NCBI GenBank assembly: GCA_903831745.1
Contig: CAIKYX010000096.1
Coordinates: forward strand, 1-46,842
DNA: 46,842 nt
Reading direction: 5' to 3'
DNA from: Oligoflexia bacterium
Lineage (GTDB): Bacteria > Bdellovibrionota > UBA1018 > CAIMNF01
Shown: one piece after another, positions 19,011-28,028 of the stretch
Position numbering within the stretch: the first letter of the stretch is position 1
How the letters are laid out: each line of letters starts with the position of its first letter
The notes under the pieces: generated by a model
What the model was told of the DNA's origin: nothing
Databases searched by the model: none
Seen by the model: only the letters and a program-made list of their open reading frames with translations
Translations under genes and position numbers: made by a program

Positions 19011-19949
19011 ATGATGAAAAATCCATTAATTTTGTGGATAACCGATCCTTGGGATACCCTCTCTTATAATAATGATACCACCCTGCGCCTCATGGATGAA
19101 GCTCACAAAATGGGAATTCGCACGTATTGGACTTCTTCGGATCTTATTTTAAAAACCCAATCCAATACCCGCCTGAACGTCCAAATGTGGCCACGGACCT
19201 CAACGAAGTCCATAGAAATGGAACCGTCAGAATTCCATCACCTGCATTATCGGGTCGACCCCCCTGTAGACTTTAATTATATATCCTTAATCGACCAGAT
19301 CATCGAACGCGGTGCGACCCCAGCTCAAATCTTAAATCCACCGGTGCTCATCAAGACTCAGAGCGAGAAGGTTCCACCGATTGAACTCAAGGCTTTTGCG
19401 CCCCTACTGCACCCCGCATTACATAGAGAAGATGTAATGATTACGCAGACTTTGTTTAAAGACTTTGATCACATTGTCACCAAACCGATGAACACAGCCC
19501 AAAGCATCGGTGTTAAAAAATGGAAAACACCTAGTTCTGATGCAGCGTGGATCGCCCTGCTTGAGACCGAGACTCAGGGCTTTACCTCGCCAGTGGTGGT
19601 CGAGGAATATCTACCCATGATTGATCAGGGCGAAACTCGAATTTGGTTCGCTTACGGAGAATTCATAGCAGCTTTGAAGAAGTTTCCGGCGCAAGGCGAC
19701 TTTCGCGTCCTGATCGATTCGGGATCGAAAGTCGTCGCACATACTTTAACCGATGAAGAGACCATCGCTGCCCGTGCGGTAGGCTCGGTATTGAAGAAAC
19801 AAGGTGCCGCACTTGCGGCAATCGACTTTATTGGTGGAAAAATCTCGGACTACAACATCACGAGCCCGGGACTGTTGACCCAACTCGAGCAGGTTCACGG
19901 CGGCAAAAACTTTGCACGCGAGATTCATGAAATTCTACTTCAGCATTAA
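19011..19949 (+). CDS. Glutathione synthetase-like ATP-grasp protein
   Basis: 'VVEEYLPMIDQGETRIWFAYGEFIAALKKFPAQGDFRV' and 'AIDFIGGKISDYNITSPGLLTQLE' match the GshB ATP-grasp C-terminus; first Met-Met at 19011. Confidence 0.82.
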   Translation: MMKNPLILWITDPWDTLSYNNDTTLRLMDEAHKMGIRTYWTSSDLILKTQSNTRLNVQMWPRTSTKSIEMEPSEFHHLHYRVDPPVDFNYISLIDQIIERGATPAQILNPPVLIKTQSEKVPPIELKAFAPLLHPALHREDVMITQTLFKDFDHIVTKPMNTAQSIGVKKWKTPSSDAAWIALLETETQGFTSPVVVEEYLPMIDQGETRIWFAYGEFIAALKKFPAQGDFRVLIDSGSKVVAHTLTDEETIAARAVGSVLKKQGAALAAIDFIGGKISDYNITSPGLLTQLEQVHGGKNFAREIHEILLQH

Positions 19950-19992
19950 TCAATTGCGCGAGATTCAGGACTGAACTAGAGTCACGTCCCAT

Positions 19993-20460
19993 ATGGTGCA
20001 AGCACTTTTTGTTGCAATGATCGGCATTTTACCGCAATTTTCTCTGGCCCAAGATGCGCCCGAACCCAACATCATTCAAATCGGAAAATGCGAACTGAAC
20101 GGAGATGATTCGATTCAATCCACGTTTGCGGGCAAGACTTTTTGCATCAGCCACGCCAGTTTCGAAGTCATGAAGTGCGGAATTTCTCTGAGGCCGAGAC
20201 GTTTTTTAAAACCGGTCACTCGCCGAACCCACGAAGTATCGAGTGCAAGCAACGAATGTGGAATGACCGGACTTGCAACCGACGATTGGGATTTTTCGAA
20301 AGCGAAAGAAGATGCCCTGAAAGCTTGCAATAGCAACCTCGCGAGCTATAAGGCCCAGCACCACCTTAAAGCCAGGGCCCTAAAAAGCGGCGATGAACTT
20401 TGGGTGGGTAAGAAAACCAAATGCCCGGTAAAAGCACCTCATTTAGACCGATTTCTGTAG
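19993..20460 (+). CDS. Hypothetical secreted protein
   Basis: 155-aa ORF with N-terminal signal peptide ending 'FSLAQDA'; Cys-containing, no recognised family. Confidence 0.5.
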   Translation: MVQALFVAMIGILPQFSLAQDAPEPNIIQIGKCELNGDDSIQSTFAGKTFCISHASFEVMKCGISLRPRRFLKPVTRRTHEVSSASNECGMTGLATDDWDFSKAKEDALKACNSNLASYKAQHHLKARALKSGDELWVGKKTKCPVKAPHLDRFL

Positions 20461-20550
20461 TCACATACCTCGTCAATGGATTGACCGCACTTCATCCAGA
20501 TTGATTCAATTTTTTCTACCTGCGCTCCGATAGGATGCATAGGGAGTCCT

Positions 20551-22104
20551 ATGCCATTTAAACTAAATTTTTCGAAGCGACTGGTCGTAAAAATAAAGAA
20601 GAAGCGTCTCGCGATCTTCAGTATTGTTACGGCATTTATGGTTTTTACCTTGTTTCAAAATTGCGGCGCGCAACGGATCACGTCTGACTCGCAACCAGTC
20701 TTAACCGGAAACGGCGGCGCCGATACTCCTTACCTCGCCCTCGGCTTCAGTCCGACGGATGGAGGAAGTTCGAGCAATCATATTTTTACCGGCACTTCCG
20801 GTTCATACATTTTTACAATCCTCAATGAGTCTTCGGTCACTGCCCTGAATGTTCAGATTCATCCGAGCTTTCCATCTGGTGGTTTTGGAGTTGCCTCTTC
20901 AAGCGGCAGTTGCCAAAGCATGGGCACACTCGTCAGCGGCGCCACGTGCACTGTTACCGTAAATTTCTCTGGCGGCAGTAGCTCGAACTACCCTGGTTCA
21001 GTAACCCTTTCGTATACCGACAGTGCTGGAACGTCTTATGGCCCTCTGATTTTGGGAGTAAGCCATCCGGCTGTCGGTGGCGGCACGGGAGCAACCGGAA
21101 GTACAGGATCTTACGATACCACAGGGCAAATTATTGTCGGCGCAGGAAATATCATATTGGATAATGGCTGGACCCCGACCCCAACTCCAGCCACTCCGAC
21201 ACCCGCTCCGACCGCTGCCCCAACTGCTTATTATCAATTGATTGATCGCTATGGCATGTGCGTCGATCTCAATGGCGGAAGTGCTGCAAATGGAACAAAA
21301 GTTCAGGGATATTCTTGTTGGGGAGCAACGGCGAACAATCAACTTTGGGCCGTGGTTTCTGTTCCCGGAACTGGTGCTTATGAATTGGTTTCGAAAGCTA
21401 CCGGAAAATGCATGGACGTCACAGGCTCATCCACCAACAACGGCGGACTCATTCAAGAATGGGATTGCAATGGTACCGGAAACCAACTTTGGAACCTATC
21501 AAACGAAGGCCAATACTCAAAATTTCAATCGGTTCTGAGCGGAAAATGTTTAGACCTGAGCGGCGGTCACGCTGATAATGGCATTCAGTTTCAGCAATAC
21601 ACTTGCCAAGCTAACAATGTGAACCAGCAGTTTAACGTGATTGAACCCACCACTTCTCTTTCGGGCAATCTACGAATTCGTTCGTTCAATGGAAAATGCC
21701 TGGATGTCGACGGAGGTAGCGTAGGCAATAATGACGTTCCAGTGAATCAATTCACTTGCTGGAGTGGCGGATCCTCAAATCAAATGTGGAGCTTTCAATC
21801 TTACACTGGCTCCGGCGCTCCTTATCGTATCGTCCTCAATGGCTCAGGCAAATGTCTGGATGTCGTGGGCGCGTCGACTTCAAATGGTGCAAAATTGCAG
21901 CAACACGATTGCGTCAGCGGCTATCACGCAAATCAACTCTGGAACGTAACGATTTCGGGCGCCTTTGCCTCTATCAGTTCGGTAGGCAGCTCACTTTGTC
22001 TCGACCTTCCGAATGGAAGCGGAGCAGATGGCGTCACCTTCTGGCAATGGAGCTGCAACTCCGGAAATAATAATCAAAAATTCTTTTTGGATATTCCGCA
22101 CTGA
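20551..22104 (+). CDS. Lipoprotein with Ig-like domain, TP-rich linker and tandem RICIN (beta-trefoil) lectin domains
   Basis: Signal/lipobox-like 'TLFQNCGA', linker 'TPTPTPATPTPAPTAAPTA', repeated 'GKCLDV...G...QxxxCxxxxNQxW' units. Confidence 0.85.
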   Translation: MPFKLNFSKRLVVKIKKKRLAIFSIVTAFMVFTLFQNCGAQRITSDSQPVLTGNGGADTPYLALGFSPTDGGSSSNHIFTGTSGSYIFTILNESSVTALNVQIHPSFPSGGFGVASSSGSCQSMGTLVSGATCTVTVNFSGGSSSNYPGSVTLSYTDSAGTSYGPLILGVSHPAVGGGTGATGSTGSYDTTGQIIVGAGNIILDNGWTPTPTPATPTPAPTAAPTAYYQLIDRYGMCVDLNGGSAANGTKVQGYSCWGATANNQLWAVVSVPGTGAYELVSKATGKCMDVTGSSTNNGGLIQEWDCNGTGNQLWNLSNEGQYSKFQSVLSGKCLDLSGGHADNGIQFQQYTCQANNVNQQFNVIEPTTSLSGNLRIRSFNGKCLDVDGGSVGNNDVPVNQFTCWSGGSSNQMWSFQSYTGSGAPYRIVLNGSGKCLDVVGASTSNGAKLQQHDCVSGYHANQLWNVTISGAFASISSVGSSLCLDLPNGSGADGVTFWQWSCNSGNNNQKFFLDIPH

Positions 22105-22566
22105 TTATTTGCTGATCAGTCTCAGACCCGGAACCACCTGGCCATTTACCCGTGGATCGCGAATGAGTTTTTGCAGATCTTCGATCTTTTCTTGAAATGA
22201 CAGCACTTGCGATTTATCGACCACCGAACCGATTTGAATCACTTCGGCAGGAGCAGCTTCTTCTTCGCCGCTCACCAAACCAAGCATCGACTCTTTTAGT
22301 TTTGCGGTTTTTCGAAGTTCAGTGAGCTTCTTCTTCGCACCCTCGATCGAATAACGCTCGATATGCAGCAAATGTTTGATCAGGACCAAACCTTCGATCT
22401 GACTGCGTCGATAGACTCTTTGACCGGATTGGGCTTTATCAGGGGCAACAAACGGAAACTCTGTTTCCCAAAAGCGGATCACATAAGGCTTAACACCGAG
22501 TATCTCGGCCACATCACCAATTCGAAAGTAAATGCGGTTCGGAATAAAAACCCGGGCTTGGCTCAT
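22105..22566 (-). CDS. MerR family transcriptional regulator
   Basis: 'YFRIGDVAEILGVKPYVIRFWETEFPFVAPDKAQSGQRVYRRSQIEGLVLIKHLLH'. Confidence 0.9.
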   Translation of the reverse strand: MSQARVFIPNRIYFRIGDVAEILGVKPYVIRFWETEFPFVAPDKAQSGQRVYRRSQIEGLVLIKHLLHIERYSIEGAKKKLTELRKTAKLKESMLGLVSGEEEAAPAEVIQIGSVVDKSQVLSFQEKIEDLQKLIRDPRVNGQVVPGLRLISK

Positions 22567-22925
22567 TCTTCATCCTCATCATCGTCACCAGCATTTTTAC
22601 CGCGGCGACGGATCATTTCGTCAGTGATCGGTTTTCCTTGAAGCGTATCATTTACTTCCGAACGAAGTACTTGAGAAGGCTTGAAAGTAAGTACGCGGCG
22701 AGCCGAAATTTCGATCGCTTGTCCGGTTTGGGGATTTCTTCCCGTACGGGCGCGCTTTTCGCGAACTACAAAATTTCCGAATCCGGAGATCTTGATTTTG
22801 TCGCCATCTGTCAGTGCAGACTTGATTGTATCAAAAATCAGCTCGACCATGTCGGCCGCTTCCTTTTTGGAGAAGCCAATCTTTTCATGAATCGTATCCA
22901 CTAAATCTGCCTTCGTAAGTGCCAC
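22563..22925 (-). CDS. ihfA: Integration host factor alpha subunit / HU-like DNA-binding protein
   Basis: 'LTKADLVDTIHEKIGFSKKEAADMVELIFDTIKSALTDGDKIKISGFGNFVVREKRARTGRNPQTGQ'; GTG start with GGAGG 4 nt upstream; pheT-adjacent position typical of ihfA. Confidence 0.9.
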   Translation of the reverse strand: MALTKADLVDTIHEKIGFSKKEAADMVELIFDTIKSALTDGDKIKISGFGNFVVREKRARTGRNPQTGQAIEISARRVLTFKPSQVLRSEVNDTLQGKPITDEMIRRRGKNAGDDDEDEE

Positions 22926-22936
22926 AAAACCTCCGT

Positions 22937-25408
22937 TTACCTAAGTACCGCTTGAAACTCGTCTTGCCATTTTTTAACAATGAGTTCAGAGCATTGATCA
23001 ATTTGCTTTTCTTCCAGACTTTTCGCCGCATCAGAGAAAATAACTCTCACTCCGATGCTGACCTTACCTTCTGGAATATGAGCTCCCTTATAAGTATCAA
23101 AAATCTTTACGACTTTTGCAATCGGCTTCCCATTTTTTAATGCAGATTGTATGAGGTGATCTGCAGAAACGGAATCCGAAACCAAAAGTGCGAAGTCGCG
23201 TTCCATCGTTGGAAAAGTTGACCAAGCGCAGAACGACCGTTCTTTCATGGGCGTCAAACCAATGACAGGCTCGATATTGAACTCACCCCAAAAAACGGGA
23301 TTTCTGAGTTTCAGCTCAGACTCGAGCTTGGGATGAATGCGACCAAAAAATCCAACGCCTTCTTTGCCTGCTGCCACTTGAATCGACTGCCCCGAATGAA
23401 AGAGAGACGCTGCCCCACCCAAGAGCTCACTGGTCGCTGCACGCATGCGAATCCCTTTAGTCGCCAGGGTATCGAAAAGTGTTTCGACAATCGCTTTCGC
23501 ATCAAAAAAATCGACTTCGCCCCGCTCGGCCTTGAGCGCCTGATCAAAACGAGGGCCCGAGATCAGAAATGAAACCCGCCACTGTTCGGTAACGCCTGTA
23601 TCACTCTCACCTTTGGCTTCAATCGCCGAAGTACCACGATAATCAAATACCGGGCGGAGTTCGAACAAGCGAACCGGCAAAGGCTCTGACCCGAAATGGT
23701 GGCGCTCGTTCTCTTGATACGCCTTCATGATTCCGGGCAAAAGCGAAGGAACCATGCAGCTTTGATCTTCAGAAATCGGATTCAATACTTTTACAGTCGA
23801 TTTCATGCCGAACTTTTGCAGCCAAGGATCGCTATGAAATGCATAGGAAATGATTTCTGAAAGCCCCTGCTCCATCAGGATATCTTTCATCCGATCGATA
23901 GTGCTTAAACGATGAAAAACCGGATCATTCTTTTCAGAACGAGGCATTCCCGTCAGTACCGGAATGGTCGAAGGAATCGCCTCATAGCCAATCGTGCGCG
24001 CCACTTCTTCGGCGATATCCTGCGAAATCGCCAGATCGAGACGATAGGAAGGCGGTGTGATCTTAAACGACTCGCCCGTGGTTTCAATTTCGCACTCGAG
24101 ATTCTTAAGAATCGTCGTAATTTTCTCGGTAGAGAGCGTCGTTCCGAGCTGTTGATTGATCGTAGCAACTGAAGTTTGAATCGTCTTTTTCGGATGAGCT
24201 GTTGCCTGAACCGCTTCAGCAGCTCCGATAACTTTCGCTTCGAGATCAGGCGATGCCACTTTGAGTACGAGCGCAGCAAGCCTTGCGATCGCAAGCTTAA
24301 GTCCGGTTGGATCGATCCCTTTTTCAAACCGCAGCGAGGCCTCTGAACGACGACCCGTACGAAATGCTGCACGTCTGACCAGAGTCGGATTAAATTCTGC
24401 GCACTCGAGAAACACCCGTGTAGTCGCGTCTGAAACTTCGCTGTTTCCGCCGCCCATCACCCCTGCCAGACCAATTGCTTTTTTAGCATCGGCAATGACG
24501 AGTTCTTCGCCCGTGGTTTCGACTTCGCCACCATCGAGAAGCGGAAGTTTTTCGCCCTTCTCTGATTTACGAACTCGAATCACGCCGCCTTCGATTTTGT
24601 CGGCATCATAAATATGAACAGGATAACCGAACTCAAACATCAAAAAATTGCTGACGTCGACAATGTTGTTGATCGAACGCTGACCAATGGTCTCGAGCCT
24701 GGTCTTCAGCCATTTCGGCGATGGTCCGACCTTGATGTGGTCGATATAACAGCCGTAAAACTGAGGAGCATCGGCCCCTGCTTGAAGCTCGACTTTGATC
24801 GGTGAGTTAGCAAATGTAAGTTCTTTTACAGTCGGCGCCTTTAGTTCCTTGCCGATTGCCGCCGCCACTTCGCGGGCGATCCCACGATGACTCAGACAAT
24901 CTCCACGATTGGCGGTGAGCTTGATCTCGAGCACTGTATCGTCGAGACCGAAAACATCAGATAGCTTCCACCCCAGAGGCGTCTTTTCCGGAAGAATCAA
25001 AATTCCATCCGACTCTTTTTTAAGCCCCAATTCGGTTTCGGAACAAAGCATTCCGTTCGAGACGACTCCACGGATCTTGCTTTTTTCGATCTTTAGCCCG
25101 TTCGGCAGAAGCGCACCAATTTGAGCCAGACACACGATATCGCCGATCTTCATGTTCTGGGCGCCACAGACGATTTCGAGGTACTCGCCACTTCCTGGAT
25201 TCACAGTACAAAGAGACAGACGATCCGCTTCCGGATGTTTCTGTTTGTTGATGATCTGTACGGTGATGACTTTCTCGAAACCCTGGTCCTGACGGCGAAC
25301 GTCTTCGACTTCGAGCCCACGCGCAGTCAACAGATCGGCAAGCTGCTGCGGAGAATTAAATCCGCTCAGATCGACCCATTCATTCAACCATTGATAAGAA
25401 ACTTTCAT
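22937..25408 (-). CDS. pheT: Phenylalanine--tRNA ligase beta subunit
   Basis: 'MKVSYQWLNEWVDL', tRNA-binding EMAP-like N-terminus, B5 and FDX-ACB like segments. Confidence 0.97.
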   Translation of the reverse strand: MKVSYQWLNEWVDLSGFNSPQQLADLLTARGLEVEDVRRQDQGFEKVITVQIINKQKHPEADRLSLCTVNPGSGEYLEIVCGAQNMKIGDIVCLAQIGALLPNGLKIEKSKIRGVVSNGMLCSETELGLKKESDGILILPEKTPLGWKLSDVFGLDDTVLEIKLTANRGDCLSHRGIAREVAAAIGKELKAPTVKELTFANSPIKVELQAGADAPQFYGCYIDHIKVGPSPKWLKTRLETIGQRSINNIVDVSNFLMFEFGYPVHIYDADKIEGGVIRVRKSEKGEKLPLLDGGEVETTGEELVIADAKKAIGLAGVMGGGNSEVSDATTRVFLECAEFNPTLVRRAAFRTGRRSEASLRFEKGIDPTGLKLAIARLAALVLKVASPDLEAKVIGAAEAVQATAHPKKTIQTSVATINQQLGTTLSTEKITTILKNLECEIETTGESFKITPPSYRLDLAISQDIAEEVARTIGYEAIPSTIPVLTGMPRSEKNDPVFHRLSTIDRMKDILMEQGLSEIISYAFHSDPWLQKFGMKSTVKVLNPISEDQSCMVPSLLPGIMKAYQENERHHFGSEPLPVRLFELRPVFDYRGTSAIEAKGESDTGVTEQWRVSFLISGPRFDQALKAERGEVDFFDAKAIVETLFDTLATKGIRMRAATSELLGGAASLFHSGQSIQVAAGKEGVGFFGRIHPKLESELKLRNPVFWGEFNIEPVIGLTPMKERSFCAWSTFPTMERDFALLVSDSVSADHLIQSALKNGKPIAKVVKIFDTYKGAHIPEGKVSIGVRVIFSDAAKSLEEKQIDQCSELIVKKWQDEFQAVLR

Positions 25409-25417
25409 CCGCTCCGC

Positions 25418-26449
25418 CTAAAATTGTTTTAAAAAACGTTGATCACCCTGAAACATCAGTCGCAGGTCTGGAATATCATGTAGCAACATTGCGATTCGCT
25501 CGACACCCATGCCGAATGCGAATCCACTGACTTCGCTCGGAGTATAGCCCGCAAGCTCGAATAATCTTGGATGAACCATGCCGGCTCCTAGAATTTCGAG
25601 CCAGCCTGTGCCTTTACACATCGAACAAGTTGGATTTTTTCCGGCGCAAATCGCGCAGCTGACGTCGACTTCGGCACCCGGCTCGACGAACGGAAAATAA
25701 CTGGGTCGCAAACGAATCTTAGTATCAGATCCGAATAACTCTTTGGCAAAAAAATCGAGCACACCTTTGAGATCGGCGAGCGAAACCTTCTGATCGACCC
25801 AAAGACCCTCGATCTGATGAAACATCGGTGAATGGGTCGCATCCGAATCACAGCGATAAACCACGCCCGGACTTAAGATACGAACCGGCCACTTTTGCGA
25901 GCGCATTGCCCGCATTTGAACCGGTGACGTTTGCGAACGAAGCACGACTCCTGGGCCAATAAAAAAAGTATCCTGCATGTCTCGCGCAGGATGATCCTTC
26001 GGAATATTCACGGCTTCGAAATTTAGAAAATCGGTTTCGATCTCGGGGCCAACGGCAACATCAAACCCAATTCTTCCGAGTACTTGAGAAACTTTTCGTA
26101 CGGTCTGCGTAATCGGATGCAGCGATCCTTGATGAATCTTACGCGAAGGCAAAGTGACATCGAGCTTGGTTTTGACGAGTTCGAGCTCGATTTGTTTTGC
26201 TTCGAGATCGACTTTGCGTGCGTCGATTGCGGATTCGACTTTTGATTTCCACTCGTTAGCGAGCGCGCCTAATTTCGGGCGCTCTTCTGCAGGAACTTGT
26301 CCGAGTGATTTTAATGCTTCACTTAGTGTGCCTTTTTTTCCGAGAACGGTAACGCGGACGTGATCGAGATCAGCAAGTGTCTGAGCGGCCGCAACGCTCG
26401 AGAGGGCTGCCTGACCATTTGCTGCAATTTGATTTTGAATGTCGCTCAT
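25418..26449 (-). CDS. pheS: Phenylalanine--tRNA ligase alpha subunit
   Basis: 'HPITQTVRKVSQVLGRIGFDVAVGPEIETDFLNFEAVNIPKDHPARDMQDTF', 'FGMGVERIAMLLHDIPDLR'. Confidence 0.97.
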   Translation of the reverse strand: MSDIQNQIAANGQAALSSVAAAQTLADLDHVRVTVLGKKGTLSEALKSLGQVPAEERPKLGALANEWKSKVESAIDARKVDLEAKQIELELVKTKLDVTLPSRKIHQGSLHPITQTVRKVSQVLGRIGFDVAVGPEIETDFLNFEAVNIPKDHPARDMQDTFFIGPGVVLRSQTSPVQMRAMRSQKWPVRILSPGVVYRCDSDATHSPMFHQIEGLWVDQKVSLADLKGVLDFFAKELFGSDTKIRLRPSYFPFVEPGAEVDVSCAICAGKNPTCSMCKGTGWLEILGAGMVHPRLFELAGYTPSEVSGFAFGMGVERIAMLLHDIPDLRLMFQGDQRFLKQF

Positions 26450-26528
26450 TTCAGTAAGATTACAAAAAAACCATAAATTTCACAACCTTTGTCGAGCATC
26501 CCGATTAAACACAATGAGCATCGTTGAT

Positions 26529-26653
26529 TTCAGATTCTTCAGTCGGATTTTTAAGAGGTGATCCTCCTACAGACATCCTGTCTTCTCAGCTAGCCCCATC
26601 CATGGGGCTGAGAAGTCGGAACAACTCTTAAAAAGCCGAACCAAGAATCTGAA
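26529..26653 (-). promoter_or_regulatory. Nested stem-loop in the rplT-pheS intergenic region
   Basis: Outer arms 26529-26557 / 26625-26653 (25 paired positions in three blocks) enclosing a second hairpin 26582-26615 (CTTCTCAG...CCCCAT / ATGGGGCTGAGAAG). Confidence 0.55.
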
Positions 26654-26733
26654 GCAAAGCTGAACAATGCGACTAAGCCTGATCAACAAAAAAAGAAGTG
26701 CCCTTTTGGACGGAGCGATGGCGATAGAGAAAT

Positions 26734-26781
26734 GCAAAAAGGGATTTTTTATGGGCTGAACCCTTAAAAAATCCCTTTTGC
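26734..26781 (-). terminator. Long hairpin immediately downstream of rplT, possible terminator/attenuator
   Basis: GCAAAAAGGGATTTTTTATGGG ctgaa CCCTTAAAAAATCCCTTTTGC, ~20 bp with one bulge and one mismatch. Confidence 0.55.
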
Positions 26782-26799
26782 TTAAATTGTAATGTTTGC

Positions 26800-27162
26800 T
26801 TAGATCGCTGGTGCGAGTGAGCGAACTTGATTCACGATGGTTTCGAAACCTTTTGGATCGTGGATCGCGATTTCTGAAAGCATTTTGCGATTCAGGCTTA
26901 CTTTGGCTTTAGTGAGCGCGTTGATGAAACGGCTGTAGCTGATGCCATTGCCGCTAGCAGCAGCTGACATACGAGCAATCCAAAGACCGCGGAAATCGCG
27001 TTTTTTCACACGACGATCGCGATATGCGTACACGCCAGCACGGTCGAGAAACTCTGACGTACGGCGGATCTGACTACCTAAGCCAAGGACCATTCCTTCT
27101 GCTCTGTTACGAATCTTATTATGACGACGGCGGCGTTTAAAACCGCGTTTTGCGCGAGGCAT
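26800..27162 (-). CDS. rplT: 50S ribosomal protein L20
   Basis: 'MPRAKRGFKRRRRHNKIRNRAEG...YRDRRVKKRDFRGLWIARMSAA'. Confidence 0.97.
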   Translation of the reverse strand: MPRAKRGFKRRRRHNKIRNRAEGMVLGLGSQIRRTSEFLDRAGVYAYRDRRVKKRDFRGLWIARMSAAASGNGISYSRFINALTKAKVSLNRKMLSEIAIHDPKGFETIVNQVRSLAPAI

Positions 27163-27241
27163 ACTAACTCCTGATTTGGCAGCACTTTAGGTACCGCCCT
27201 GATTTCTGGTCAACCAGAGGTTGACAACTAAACACTTATTT

Positions 27242-27439
27242 TCATTCGCCGTAAGGCAAACAGCGACGTACGTGACCTGCGTCACCGTCCATCATGAACC
27301 CTGCAGAGCGTTTACCTAGCATTTTCGAATTCGACTTCTTGCTCAGAAGATGTCGACGTCCCGCACGGGTAAATTTAACTTTTCCAGTTGCAGAAAAGCT
27401 AAAACGTTTTGCTGCTGCTTTTTTCGTTTTGATTTTCAT
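27242..27439 (-). CDS. rpmI: 50S ribosomal protein L35
   Basis: 'MKIKTKKAAAKRFSFSATGKVKFTRAGRRHLLSKKSNSKM'; internal ATG at 27439 preferred to track start 27478. Confidence 0.95.
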   Translation of the reverse strand: MKIKTKKAAAKRFSFSATGKVKFTRAGRRHLLSKKSNSKMLGKRSAGFMMDGDAGHVRRCLPYGE

Positions 27440-27533
27440 AGAGAGAATGAACTTACTGAAGTTTTTAAAAATGATCAAGTATGAATTTATAAAATGGCGC
27501 TTTTATTGAACGGCAAATCAAATCGACCCAAAA

Positions 27534-27977
27534 TCAACTCAAAAAATGTCGAAATACCGCTTTGATCAGGTGGCTGAGCAGCATCCGGTACGGGTCACCC
27601 CAGGCCAAAGCAGGCACTAGAATGACCAGCCCCAGCAAACCAATCACGCTAATCCAGGCCTGAGCCCAGATCTTAAGCAGCATCGTCGGTGCCTTTTGCA
27701 GGCGCCAGGCGCGTAATATCCAAATGAGCAGCACCCATAGGGCCGCGTAGGCCACAAGTAAGGACACAGGCTGAACACGAATTTCGCTCCAGGCCGCATT
27801 CAGTTCGGAGTCGCGGACGAGCGTAATAGAAAACTGGGTGGTGGGTTGCTTATAGATTTCAGGGAGATCCTTCAGCTCGGACTTTTTAAGCGCGGCTTCG
27901 CATTCCTTAGGCAAATGAAGTTCATACACCGGAGTCAGAATCGGAGTCACGTCGGGCATACCCAAATGATAAAACAA
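27534..27977 (-). CDS. Hypothetical membrane protein between infC and rpmI
   Basis: 147-aa ORF, two hydrophobic segments in the C-terminal half; no recognised family. Confidence 0.5.
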   Translation of the reverse strand: MFYHLGMPDVTPILTPVYELHLPKECEAALKKSELKDLPEIYKQPTTQFSITLVRDSELNAAWSEIRVQPVSLLVAYAALWVLLIWILRAWRLQKAPTMLLKIWAQAWISVIGLLGLVILVPALAWGDPYRMLLSHLIKAVFRHFLS

Positions 27978-28028
27978 CTTTTAACAGAGTAGGAAAAAAA
28001 GAGACAAAAATCGTCTAAGAACGGGGTC

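Noticed and set aside
5357-19016. Shared 13-mer TGAACCCGATGAT at 5357 and 19003 near gene starts.
   Set aside because: A 13-nt match is expected several times by chance in a window of this size.
26555-26573. GTAGGAGGATCACCTC on the minus strand resembles the 16S rRNA 3' end (GGATCACCTCC).
   Set aside because: Only ~10 nt identical and no further 16S similarity; it lies in the inner part of the rplT-pheS structure and is most likely coincidence.
26450-26660. Possible pheM-like leader peptide or T-box for pheST.
   Set aside because: No short ORF with clustered Phe codons; no T-box consensus (GGTGGNACCGCG) recognisable on the minus strand.
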